Of a DNA stretch of 64,000 nt, positions 12,085 through 23,370 are shown in pieces; within the stretch, counting starts at the first letter, position 1, and each line of letters starts with the position of its first letter. The position numbers and the translations under genes are program-made. The notes beneath the pieces are model-generated. The model worked only from the letters and a program-made list of their open reading frames with translations. It was not told the DNA's origin and searched no databases. The DNA comes from Collybiopsis luxurians FD-317 M1 (Eukaryota; Basidiomycota; Agaricomycetes; Agaricales; Omphalotaceae): NCBI GenBank assembly GCA_000827265.1, contig KN834753.1, positions 1,146,686 through 1,210,685 on the forward strand, in the 5' to 3' direction.

Positions 12085-14206
12085 ATGGTCGCTGCTGTAG
12101 AACTCAATGGCCACCCTGTCAAAGGCAAACAGATAAAGTCAAAGAACCAGCTTAGACGTCTCAAGCAAAAGCAAAAGAAATCTCAGCAGGTCCGTCGTCA
12201 TCTCGTACTGCTCTGTTGTCTTTCACAAACTACTTTACAGACATCTTCAAATGGCAACGAAACAGACACCGAAGATGGGGATAAACTGCAGGTAGAACCG
12301 CCCGTGGGCAATGTAGAGTACGTACCCGAGCAGCTGGATGTTTCAGGCTCCGCCCTTGAAGCTTTCTCCGACGTCTTTGCCCGTTTCCAGCTTCCTCCGG
12401 ATGAATCTTCAGTTCGTAGTTAGTTCACCTCAGTTTGCACTGTTATTCTGATTTTCTCGCAGCAAGATGAGGACCAAGGCCCTTCTAAAGGCCAGGTTAT
12501 TTACTCTGATGATGACATGGCTTCCGACGATGAAGCTTCCGATTCGGAAAAGAAACCCATATCAAAGAAAAAGCAGCGGAAAATGGCGCGTCTTACTGTT
12601 GCAGAACTCAAACAGCTTGTCAAAAAACCTGAAGTAGTTGAATGGACAGACGTCACTGCTGCCGACCCACGACTTCTTCTTCAGTTAAAGAGCTACCGAA
12701 ATACTGTTCCTATCCCTATTCATTGGAGCGCGAAGCGAGACTATTTGCAAGGAAAACGGGGTATTGAGAAACCTCCTTTCCAACTTCCATCCTATATCGC
12801 CGACACCGGCATTGCTACGATGCGAGACGCAGTGAAGGAGAAGGAGGCCAATATGTCCCTGAAAGCGAAAACGAGGGAACGAGTTCAACCAAAGATGGGA
12901 AAAATCGATATTGACTATCAAAAACTGCACGATGCCTTTTTCAAATTTCAGACGAAGCCTCCGGTCAGTGGATTTGGAGAAATGTGAGCCGCAACTAGCC
13001 TATTCTTTCACTGCGACTGATTGCCCTGTGTCTGAATAGGTATTACGAAGGCAAAGAATTTGAAACGTCTTTGAAAGAAAAAAGACCGGGTGATCTGTCC
13101 CCAGAGCTTGTCGAAGCCCTGTCTATACCCCCACTGGCGCCTCCACCTTGGCTCATCAGTATGCAACGATTCGGACCCCCGCCAAGTTATCCTACACTAA
13201 GGATACCGGGTCTCAATGCGCCTATACCAGAAGGGTTGGTCTCACGATCGCCTATGTTGACTTTTGCTAACAGGGACTTTCAGTGCTCAGTGGGGTTTCC
13301 ATCCTGGTGGCTGGGGTAAACCGCCTCTCGACGAGTATAATCGACCACTGTACGGTGATGTGTTTGGTGTTTTGCCAAGGGCCAACGATTCAGATGTATG
13401 AGAAGTTAACTTTTTCTCGTTTTCGGCTCGCTCACATTAGACCGTTTGCTGCCAGATGGGTGAACCTGTCGATAAGGAACCTTGGGGAGAGCTCGAACCG
13501 GAAGAAGGTGAGTTTCTGCATTCAAAAGTCCAAATTGCTAGAGCTGACTGCTCTGCCTGTGTTTTTCAGAAGAATCAGAGTCCGAGTCTGAAGAGGAGTC
13601 TGAGGAAGAAGAAGAAGAATCGACCGTCGCCCCAACGGACGGACTACAAACTCCTTCCGGTCTCGAGACACCGTCGGGTATGGCCAGTGTTGTCTCAACT
13701 ATTGCTGGCGGTCTTGAGACGCCCGACTTCCTCGAGTTACGGAAGAGTTCTGCACGCGCACCTTCCGAGGCCGCGGAAACGGGGCCCCGGTCATTATATC
13801 AAGTCGTTCCAGAGAAGCAAACTTCGGTTCAAGGTCTGATGGGCAGTGAAAGGGGATACGATGTCAGCGCTGTTTCCAATCCTTCAGCTGCAATACCTGT
13901 CCTAGGTGACACGCGTGGAACAAAAGTACGTTATTTTGAGCTCAATTCGTCAAATAAGATGTTCACTTTTTTCCATAGCGAAAAAATGGAGTTGATGTAT
14001 CTATCGATGTCGGAGAACTGGAGGGATTATCCGAAGATGAATTACGGCGGAAGTACGAAGCGCATTCAAGAGGGTCTGCGGGAGTGCCTGGCGGTGCTAA
14101 CAAGGAAGATTTTTCGGACATGGTAGCCAAAGAGATGGCCAAGAAGAAGCAAAAGATGGACAGGGACCGGGAGAGAGATAAGAAAACGAAAGAATACAAA
14201 TTTTAA
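12085..14206 (+). CDS. CUS1: splicing factor 3B subunit 2 (SF3b145)
   Basis: A component of the SF3b complex of U2 snRNP that helps anchor U2 at the intron branch site. The body matches the family: AELKQLVKKPEVVEWTDVTA, then DPRLLLQLKSYRNTVPIPIH, HWSAKRDYLQGKRGIEKPPF and QLPSYIADTGIATMRDA (about 12620-12830), then the proline-rich stretch around PPLAPPPWLISMQRFGPPPS and a glycine/tryptophan segment with WGFHPGGWGKPPLDEYNRPL near 13290-13350. After it come an acidic Glu/Ser tract, Thr/Ser-rich sequence and a Lys/Arg/Asp-rich tail ending KKTKEYKF at 14203. The N-terminus is short, with a Lys/Gln-rich coil. Several introns are required (for example 12420-12464 and 12988-13040). The gene is intact. 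Confidence 0.93.
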
Positions 14207-14525
14207 GTTTTCTTTTAGTGGTTTGCCTCCCATCTGTACTATTGTTGTAGCTTTGGTGCCATAGGATTGCTATGCAACTGCGCTTTCTGAGGGACGATCG
14301 TATACACAGGTTGAAGCTAGAATGTTGCACCGCCGTCTCCGTTTTAGACTCTTAGGCTTGTTTGAGCTCTGAGCAAATTTCATGTCGGCTGAAACGGATG
14401 GCCGCGGCATGGCGGAAAAGGGGATCACCTGTTCATAGGAACATGTCAAAAAGGGTATAAATGAAATTATTGGCCGATAAGAAACCTCCCCCACTTTTCT
14501 TTTACTTCAACTTTCATCTCCATCC
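14207..14525. promoter_or_regulatory. glutamine synthetase promoter with TATA box
   Basis: The CUS1 3' UTR is followed by the upstream region of the glutamine synthetase gene. A good TATA box, TATAAAT, sits at 14456-14462, about 65 bases before the ATG at 14526, and the leader is C/T-rich. A strong, regulated promoter would fit this enzyme. Confidence 0.6.
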
Positions 14526-15813
14526 ATGGCCTCTATCACCTTCCGCAACGATCTTCTCGCACCCTTCCTTGCTCTCCCTCAGGGTGACAAGGTCCAGGCT
14601 GAATGTGAGCCTCTTATGTGCCAGTGGTCAATTGTGACTCATTTTTTCCCTCCTTATCAGACGTTTGGGTCGATGGTGACGGCGGTCTCCGCTCAAAAAC
14701 TACCGTTAGATTTCTTCTTTTCTTATCAGACTATTCCAGCTTATCTGAACCACTCTTAGACTGTCAGCAAGAAGGTTACTGACATTGGCCAGCTCCGTAC
14801 CTGGGACTTTGACGGTTCTTCAACGAATCAGGCACCAGGCCATGACTCTGATGTCTATCTGCGCCCTGCTGCTATCTTCAAAGACCCCTTCCGAGGCGGC
14901 GACAACATTCTTGTTCTCGCAGAAACCTACAACAACGATGGTACCCCCAATAGGACTAACTTCCGCCACCATGCAAAGAAGATCATGGACCAGGCCAAAG
15001 AGGCCGAACCTTGGTTCGGTCTAGAACAGGAGTACACTCTGTTCGATGCCGATGGTACTCCCTTCGGTTGGCCCAAGGGTGGTTTCCCAGGTCCTCAGGG
15101 CCCTTACTACTGTGGTGCTGGTAGGTCAAAAATTAAACGTCAGCTTGCCTTTCCCCTGACTTTTTTTTTTCTTGTTTCAAGGTACTGGCAAAGTTTTTGC
15201 TCGTGATCTCATCGAGGCTCACTACCGTGCTTGTCTCTACGCTGGTGTCAACATCAGTGGTATCAACGCCGAAGTCATGCCTGCTCAGTGGGAGTTCCAG
15301 GTCGGTCCATGCGAGGGTATCTCTATGGGCGACCACCTCTGGATGGCTCGTTATCTTCTTATACGTATAGCCGAACAGTGGGGCATTAAGGTGTCCTTCC
15401 ACCCTAAGCCTCTCCAGGGCGATTGGAATGGCGCCGGATGCCACACCAACTATTCCACTAAGGCAATGCGTGAGCCCGGAGGAATGAAGCATATTGAAGC
15501 CGCCATTGAGAAGCTTTCCAAACGTCATGACGAGCATATTGCTGTATATGGAGAGGATAACGACCTTCGCCTTACTGGACGTCATGAAACCGGTCATATC
15601 GGCTCCTTCAGCTCTGGTGTTGCCAACCGTGGAGCTTCTATTCGTGTGCCACGACACGTCGCTTCTCAGGGATACGGATACCTGGAGGACAGGCGTCCTG
15701 CTTCGAATATTGGTATGTTATCTTCTCATTACCCGAGTGTACTCTAATTCGGCTCCTTAGACCCGTATCGCGTCACTGGCATCATCGTGGAGACTACTGT
15801 TCTTACTCAGTAA
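14526..15813 (+). CDS. GLN1: glutamine synthetase, eukaryotic type
   Basis: Makes glutamine from glutamate, ammonia and ATP in the cytosol and is a main entry point of nitrogen. Near-complete family sequence: [34 protein letters not shown], then [12 protein letters not shown] (metal-binding glutamates), [45 protein letters not shown] (catalytic region) and [10 protein letters not shown] (ATP and glutamate contacts), ending VETTVLTQ. Exon joins are at about 14610-14660, 14683-14766, 15122-15180 and 15712-15760; the intron positions also explain frame changes between these blocks. Length of about 355 residues is normal. Intact. Confidence 0.96.
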
Positions 15814-15986
15814 TAATTTTTGAACTTTTAAATATAATGCATAGATGGATATGGACCTTGCAAATATGTTTCTGTACTTAGATTTTGGTGGATACTGAGG
15901 GAAATGAGGCTCTTAGTCGGCCGAGCACTGGAAGATCAACACGTGACTCCTGGACCGAGTTCGCGCGCCTCTGCCCTTCTCCTCCC

Positions 15987-17439
15987 ATGTCTGATCATAA
16001 TCTCCGCTTTTCTTCATCTTCATTCTCAGAACAAGGCTCCTTCAAACTTCTAGAGCTTCCTTCAGAGCTGTTAAAGCTCATTGAATCGTCCCCTGAAAAC
16101 AATCGGCCAGCGTTGTTATGTCCATACCGCCCAACCTGCCTTTTCTGATTTTTCGTCGCGTCATTTTAGCCTCTATATCAAGGGCCAGGCTGGTGAAGAT
16201 GCAGTTCTATGCACAAACGACAAAACCTTTTCCATTCGCTCAGTATCGTTATCGAACACAATCTGCATCTTGACTTCACCTCACGATTCGGAATTATACC
16301 TTCAAGGAGATGACAGCAATCTTCCAGACGTAGTTATAAGAGACCAAATTAATGAAATACTTGAGTTATCCCAAGCGATACCAAAGTTGCACAAATTGAA
16401 TACCTTGCTAAGAGGGAAAGAGTATGGCGAGGACGAGGAAGATGAGGAGGAAGGCATGAATGTTGATCAAGGTGGCGATGAACAGGTCCGTGCTTGAGCC
16501 TTAGATGCTGAGTACGGCTCTGAATCCAAACTTTCGATTGCTGAAAATAAGGACTTCACCTATGCAGATGCGCAGTCCTTGGTTCAAGCAAGTGAAGCAG
16601 AGTTGGACCGCGGGCTCCGCGACAGGCGAATTCTCCGAATCAATGGTACAGTATCAAAGAATGATTATGCCCATCCAGTCTCATCTTTCCTGTTCTAGAA
16701 TCTTTGCGCCCGATATCCTCTTCATATCTTACCAAGATAATACAATTCATACTCATCACCCTCGCAGCCTTGTCCCTCGACCACGAATCAGTGCCTATTG
16801 AAAAACTCTGTGCCGCACTAGCAAACGAGCATGACGTTTCTCGAACTGTTACAATACAAGTAATGGGTTGGTTAGGCGATATCAACGAGATCGACGGAAA
16901 ATGGAAGATGGATGTTGAAGCTGTTGTCCGTGAGGCGGGGCTTGGGCTATTGAAAGAACACAAGGTGATGGAGCTCACAATTGGTTTATGTTAAGACTAA
17001 AACCTTTTATGGTCTTGTGAAGAGTGAACCTCTCGAAGAAGAGAGCTTTCTCTCATTTTGGCGTCAATTAGTGGGAGACAGGTTTCGCTCGGCTGTGGCG
17101 CTCAGTTTGCTTGCTGTAAATGCTCTATTTCTTAGTTCTATTTTTCAGTACTGACGGTCATCATTGTAGGGGCATTATCTCCTCATTCCTGCTGGTCCTT
17201 ACTCTATTTGCCAAGTCGTGAAATACTTTCCTGTCTCTTCGCTCCCGGTCGATCCTGCCCAGCGCTTTGCAGATCTTTTCCTGACTCGCAGCAGGTGGAA
17301 GAACGAAGATATCGTCCCGTTCCTCTCGGATATTGCCGTCGATTCGAAAGAGCGTGACAAAATGCTACTTAAGTATGCCCGAGCCACAACTGATGCCCAG
17401 GGAGTTTGGTATACAGCGAGAGCACAGTATAACGGATAA
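15987..17439 (+). CDS. DCC1: sister chromatid cohesion protein DCC1
   Basis: Dcc1 is a subunit of the alternative clamp loader Ctf18-Dcc1-Ctf8 that loads PCNA and supports cohesion. Recognisable parts are FKLLELPSELLKLIES near the start, then GQAGEDAVLCTNDKTFSIRSV followed by SNTICIL, a central acidic insert, and a C-terminal winged-helix array: SSYLTKIIQFIL, GWLGDINEIDGKW, ESFLSFWRQLVGD and FPVSSLPVDPAQRFADLFLT, then RSRWKNEDIVPFLSDI. The tail ends ARATTDAQGVWYTARAQYNG. ATG 15987 begins MSDHNLRF and lies just before the first conserved segment. Four or five small introns are needed, for instance around 17117-17169. The identification rests on this whole pattern, especially the RSRWKxxDIxPFL segment. 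Confidence 0.85.
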
Positions 17440-17730
17440 TTGAACTATATCTGTACCTCCGATGATAGTTTCTCGCAATAGCGTATTTACTGACGGGCTG
17501 GCACTTAACACTGGCTGGAGATGAAGTTTCTCCCTAACACTGTGGTTCGGCCGATGAAGTATCACAATTCTCTATGTTCGCGGGGAAGCCTCCGTGACAT
17601 ATAAATTTGAAACATAGCTTGTAGCTTTTATTCCAGGGTATTGGAGTCGGAGGAAGAGCTCTCTTCGGCCATTCGCTGAGTCAGGAGTCGCGAGCTTCAA
17701 ATCACGTGCCTAACTTTGACTCGCCCTAAC

Positions 17731-19181
17731 ATGGACTCTAAGATAGCGCTCCCTAGCTTTTTGAAAATTCTTACTTCCAACAATATACCTGCTATCAAAT
17801 CTATGACAATTGCCAAGAAGATGTCTGCTCTTACAGCACCTCATATTTGACTGCTCACTTAAATCACTGAATTTCAGATACAAGGAATACAATACTCCAG
17901 CACAGCTTGCCCAACTGACCGACTTCAAGCTTAAAGCTGCTGGCGTCGATGATAAAGAAGAACGGAAGCTTGTAATTGCTGCACTTCGCAAAGCGGGTTA
18001 CATATCGGCGCCCGCGAGGAACAAGAAGGATACTTTAAGTCTCGATGCTTCACCTGGGCCTTCGAGTAGCTCTGCGTCTGAAGTAGAGGTACGTCCTTCT
18101 GCCATCAGCGATTAACTTCCGCGCTTAGTCTTTTTAGACCACTCGCAAGAAGCGGAAACGAGTAACTCAATCGAAGAACGAATTCTTGCCCGATGCACCC
18201 GTCGATGAAGGATCTAGCTTGGTCTTCAACGAGGTGCTTGACGAGTCCGTATGTGTCGAAACTAAGCTCTAGATGACCTTGCGTCCTACAATAATTGCTA
18301 GATACTCCAATCAAAGGCCGCTGTAGTAAATCGTGCCCCCCTCATGACAGCATGGGCCACCATTGTTGCGGAACGAATGGGATTCCAGCGTGAAGAAGCA
18401 CTAAGCATAGGTATCGCAATACTTCATCATATTCTCGCTCCCTCATTTGCGTTATAGCATCTTCCTACACGGAGATGAATGCAATATCGAAAGGCGTTTC
18501 CCTAGGCATATATAAGGATGGAGAACAAAACGGGCTAGAAGCTACCAAGGGAGGACCTCAGCCCTATGTTGAACTCATGGGAAGGCGGTGAGCACTCGCC
18601 ATTAAACATTCTTCCTTTAATAATTTGACTTCATCTGCATCCTTGACAGCATGTAAGTGTATTAACCTTCCATTGTATCTCAAACGTGGAAATCTCACTT
18701 CGTTTACAGACCACTTTATCAGATTCAAAACGACCGCTGGCGTGCTCTTCACAACAGCAAGCCTATGCAACCTAGCGCAGCATTCTCCTACATATCTCGT
18801 TCTCTTCGCCAGACCATGCCCTTTATTATAGGCGCCCTCCGCCTTCTAGCCGACTCGTTCACGCCTCAAGAAATAAATTCCAGAGCCTGGGGACTGTATG
18901 TACAGTTCCGTCCACCGGCGGAAGGATGGGGCGAACGCTCAGAAGTTCGATGTTCTACCATACTCGCTCTCCGAAAGCCGGCGAATGATATCCTACCAGA
19001 ACAAGGAGTCAAGGAAAGTGTAAAAACTGATGAGCCAAAGTTATCGGATCTGGTCAAGTATGAGCCAGTCGTGTCGGATGGTCGAGAGACCAAAAGGTTC
19101 AGAACTGGGATGACTTTCGAACAATACGAGGCTGCATTAGACGAAGACCACACATTCGACAATGTTTATCTGGATGTTTAG
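17731..19181 (+). CDS. conserved fungal protein with SAM-like N-terminus, function unknown
   Basis: I do not recognise a named family. ATG 17731 opens MDSKIALPSFLKILTSNNIP; the first ~80 residues form a SAM-like helical module (TPAQLAQLTDFKLKAAGV, then ERKLVIAALRKAGY). A Ser-rich linker and a basic patch (TTRKKRKR) follow, then a conserved-looking core: AWATIVAERMGFQREEALSI, then ISKGVSLGIYKDGEQ, YVELMGRRPLYQIQNDRWRA, SYISRSLRQTMPFIIGALRL and FTPQEINSRAWGLYVQFRPP. About seven introns are needed. The core pattern around the LMGRR segment looks like a single domain, possibly nuclear given the basic patch. Neighbours (DCC1, IDH1) give no functional hint. Confidence 0.7.
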
Positions 19182-19349
19182 AGCACCAATGTATAATGGA
19201 TATGTTTATTAGCATTAGCAATGTAACCTCAAGCTCTAAAGGTATATGGTATTGTGAATCCAAGTTGTAGAGGCACAAAGACTACAGATCTACAGATATT
19301 GCACAGGCGCTCTACTTTTGCCAACAATAATCCATTATCCGCATTGAAG

Positions 19350-20956
19350 TTAAACGATTTTCTTGATGACAGCAGCAGTGAAATCAGATGTAGTAGCAGA
19401 TCCTAGGCGAAGGATGAGACGGTGGTAGAAAACTTATTTTCATGTCAAAAACACATACCTCCCATGTCGGCAGTCCTAACTTGGCCAGAGTTGATAACAT
19501 CAAAAGTAGCAGAGGCAATACTGTTAGCAAGGTTGTCCAGGCTAGGAAGGTCAAGTCAGTCGACGCGATGTTTGAAATATACACCAAACTTACCCAAGGT
19601 GTCTGAGCATCATGGTCGCACTCAATATCATAGCAGTAGGGTTAGCACGGTTAGTACCCATGATGTCGCTAGCGACATGACGGCAACCAGGCTCAAACAA
19701 TGCGTATTCCTGCGGGAGATAGTAAGCACCAGCATACGCTCTAAAAAAAAAATACAACGAACGCGTCCGACATTACAACCTGGCACGACACCTGGACCGC
19801 CGACTAGGGCGGCGCCGATGTTGGAGACGATGGCACCGTACAAGTTAGGCATGACCATAACATCGAACTGACCAGGTTTGGCAACAAGCTGCATTGAACT
19901 AAAGTACTATCAGTGCCAATTGCTAACAAAATAAAAGATAGGTTTACGTGTTGTCGACGATCATGTCATTGAAAGTGAGACCAGAAGACTCGTACTCCTT
20001 CGCGACCTCTCTGAAAGTTTTCAAGAAGAGACCGTCACCTAGTTTCATGATGTTGGCTTTGTGAACACAGGTAACTTTCTTGAAAGGGGAGTAATAGTTG
20101 AGTATCTATTTCAAGGAAAACCCGGCCAAACACAAGTACCTTGCGGTTGTTTTTCAGCGCAAAGTCAAATGCGAACCGGTGAATACGTTCGGCTTTGGCA
20201 CGCGTCGAAACCTTCAAGCTCTCAACTACCCCAGGATAGCTCTGATGCTCCAATCCAGAATACTCGCCCTCGGTGTTTTCACGAATAATGGTAAAGTCGA
20301 CATTGGAGTGACGAGTAGGGACTCCTGGAAGTGACTTGCACATCACGACGGAGGCATAAATATCAAGTTGTTGACGCATGGCGACATTCCATGAAATGTG
20401 GCCAGATTGAGAGATGGGCGTGAAAAGGATACCTGAGCAAGGAAAATTAACAAGCCACGCAAAGATATTCAGAGGCCGCGCGCACCCTTCAGACCGACTC
20501 TGTTCCTCTTCAAACTCTCCATTGCCTGCTTGAATAGAACCTCTCCTGATGAAGACATTCCAGACACGTCATACTGCTCCCATTCAACAGGAGCGTTGAC
20601 GTGCTCGAATATTTCCTTGACCGAGTCGGTGATTTCTTGACCGATACCATCTCCTGGAATGAGTGTCACCTGTACGGATAAAATCGGTTGTTGAATTGAT
20701 GATGATAGAAGAAAAGACGTACGGTATAGACACCACCGTATTTGCTGGAAGGCTGTATGAAATCGCTCTTGAAAACTGCTTGGACTCGAGCAAGGAAAAT
20801 GAGACGAACCCTCTTGGTAACTTTTGGGAATCCTGCGGATAATGTGGTGGCGGCTCTCTACGGAGATAACGATAAGGGCCGAAGAGATAAAAAGAGAGAA
20901 CAAACCGTTTGTGAGGCAGCCGGACGGATTGCAGCGGAGAGGGCGTTTCGCAGCAT
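19350..20956 (-). CDS. IDH1: isocitrate dehydrogenase [NAD] subunit 1, mitochondrial
   Basis: Subunit of the NAD-dependent isocitrate dehydrogenase of the citric acid cycle. The protein starts [15 protein letters not shown], a basic amphipathic mitochondrial presequence, then [20 protein letters not shown], the family start. Further blocks are TPISQSG and [20 protein letters not shown], then [71 protein letters not shown] and [17 protein letters not shown]. The C-terminus ends TAAVIKKIV. The regulatory-subunit (IDH1) assignment rests on the TPISQSG and MRQQLDIYA segments. About six introns are needed. Stop codon complement lies at 19350-19352. Confidence 0.94.
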
Positions 20957-21133
20957 GGTCTATGAAAGAGTAAAAAGTTGAAAAGTTATTCCGACAAAAC
21001 CGATGCTTCCTTCGGGCCGCGTCGGGTAAAGAAGCGCCCAAATTATTGGGCGCTTGATATTCAAGCGCTTAATTTCATTCCTTCTTCTCTTCCCTGAGCT
21101 ACTTATTGCTCGTCCTCTCTTTCATCAAATAAT
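20957..21133. promoter_or_regulatory. shared divergent promoter, IDH1 / alpha-beta hydrolase
   Basis: 177 bases between outward-facing start codons. It includes a direct/inverted pair around GGGCGCTTGATATTCAAGCGC at about 21048-21066, a palindrome that could bind a dimeric regulator (inference). Confidence 0.45.
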
Positions 21134-23124
21134 AATGGCCATGGACATGGCAGAAATTCATGATCCTCCACAGAGACGAACTATTAGTTTCTATGCCGTC
21201 TTACTGTTTCTTGTCGCCCCTCTTTGGTGTTCTGTCCCTTGCGCTTGGGTCTTTGTTATATACGCTCTTCATACTGGAAAGATATGGACTTATTCTCTGC
21301 CTGGTCTCAGTCTATTTGCTGTGGCATTTTCAGAAGTGCGTCCAGATACTCTGGTGCCGACCAAAATTCTTGATTATACATCCGCAGGTCATATTCAGTG
21401 TTTACCATCGTCACCTGGCTCAACAGATCTCTGGACCGTCCAATATCGGGCATGGCAGTATATCCGAAATTCAGCTTGCTTTTCACAGAATCTTGAAAGC
21501 TGGTCTAGCTAACCTGCCTCCGGATGGATATGACGAAGAGACCCTAGACGCTGAACGGCCGGGCTCTCCAGCTGAAATCATAGTGCAACTAGACGAGCAC
21601 GATCATCGCGCTATAGATTTTCGCAACACGCTACGCACGTACGTCTTATGTTAATTGATTATCACGTATTGCTCATCTCCAGTCGACAGTTGGTTTGGAA
21701 GAAGCCCGTGGTCTACTGTCAGGCTTCTCGAAGTCCAGCAGTGGATATATTGGAGTATCTTCAATAAAGAGCTTCCAAAACTCGAAAAGCTTCCTCGGAG
21801 CCATAAGGCCGTGCTTGATGAGACTGTCGGTCTCTTGCAAAAGCGTCTGGGTAAACCCATCCCGGAGGGTAGCAACCCGAGCAACAAACCCATGCTGCCG
21901 ACTATCGATAAAGCAAATATTCTATGGCGACCTTTCACTTTTTACGTCTTTTCCGCGGCTGTAAACCTTTTCCTTGATCACTGGTATCAAAGACATCACA
22001 ATTTCTATCGCGGCAACCATGACGGGCTCGAGTATGTCCACAGTCTCGCCATCCAAGTTCACACTGATCACCATCTACTAAATCTACTCAGGTACCTTGT
22101 TCGCATTCCGGACAATTGGAGGGCTTCGCAAGATCCAAGTCCTGTGGTGTTTCTACATGGTCTTGGTCTCGGTTTATTCCAGTACCACACATTTCTATCT
22201 CACTTGACGCAAGAGTTTCATGATCGACCTCTACTCATTCTTCTTCAGCCGCATATCAGTCAAAATATCTTTCATCCTAAATATCTCACTCCCATGTCGA
22301 GGAAGCATTTTACTAGAACCCTAGTCAGCTTATTTATTTCTCTAGGTTGGGCTGATTTCGATCCAAGTACTGGAATCTTCACTTCGAACGTTGATGAGAT
22401 GAAGAAAGACGCGAAGAATCGCTGCAAAGGGGTTACTTTATTGAGCCATTCAAAGTAGCTATGCTTTCTCCCTCGGTATATCAGTCACTCCTAATGGGTT
22501 TACAGTGGTTCTTACGCTCATTCTTGGCTCTTAAAAGATTATCCACATGCGGTTCAACGATCTTGTTTTGTGGATCCTGTAACTTTCTGCAGTTGGGAAG
22601 GCGGTCAGTTTTTCCGCATCTATCTCTTCGTTCGGTGTTGACAGCGAAACTATATTCAGACGTTTGTCGAAATTTCTTCTATAAAAAATGTTCCACTGTG
22701 GGTCATGGACTCTTTCGCAACGTTACTTGACCAAACTTGCCTCCACTTTAGGGTACTGAACTGCTGGTGCGATATTTTGTGGGGACTGAACTCGGCGTAG
22801 TCAACCTGCTGCAGAGAAATTTTGATTGGTCCAGTAATTCTTTGTGGTATGAGGAGATACCGAACGCGCGCGATCCGGCAAAAGCACTTTTCTTATTGGG
22901 TGATAAAGACAGCATTATTTCTGCAGAGGCAAGGATATTCCCTCGAAGCCGTTTTCTTTATTGACTCTATTGGCCCCTCATAGCGCGTAAAGCTGTACCT
23001 CCGATCTCATGGTGTACGCAAAGGGCTCTGGGCTGACCCAACTGGTCGTCATGGCCAAGCTTTGCTGGCAGGAGGTGAAGGCTGCAAAATCGTGTACGAA
23101 TGGATCAGAACACACATATATTAA
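21134..23124 (+). CDS. membrane-anchored alpha/beta hydrolase
   Basis: The N-terminus carries two hydrophobic segments (ISFYAVLLFLVAPLW and VPCAWVFVIYAL, then SLPGLSLFAVAFSEV), so the enzyme is membrane-anchored. The hydrolase fold begins with the HG oxyanion loop (VFLHGLGLGLFQYHTFLSHL). The likely catalytic triad is Ser in LLSHSNGS (split by an intron near 22456-22505), Asp in LLGDKDSII and His in RHGQALLAG. The Ser elbow reads SHSNG instead of GHSxG, a variant. Seven or so introns: one near 22033-22092 is 60 bases and free of stops, so intron retention would keep the frame; the last (22929-22983) appears to be GC-AG and carries the catalytic His into the protein. Substrate is unknown; lipid ester is a guess from the membrane anchor. 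Confidence 0.8.
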
Positions 23125-23370
23125 GTGACGAGTTGGGTTTTTATGCCCGAATTCCTCTCTTCGTCCCATCCCACTTGGCTTTTAGCCGTCCCCTCGTTTA
23201 ACACTAATACGGAAGAGATAGATCTGGATTGATACTACTGTCGCATAATGCAATGTAAGTAGATACGATACTCCTTGTTAATGGAATCCAAAGCCTGGTG
23301 TTGGCTTTATTCGCGTTCCTTAAATCTACGCACTCCAGCTTCAGTTCTGCGCCCAGCTTATCCAATGTGA

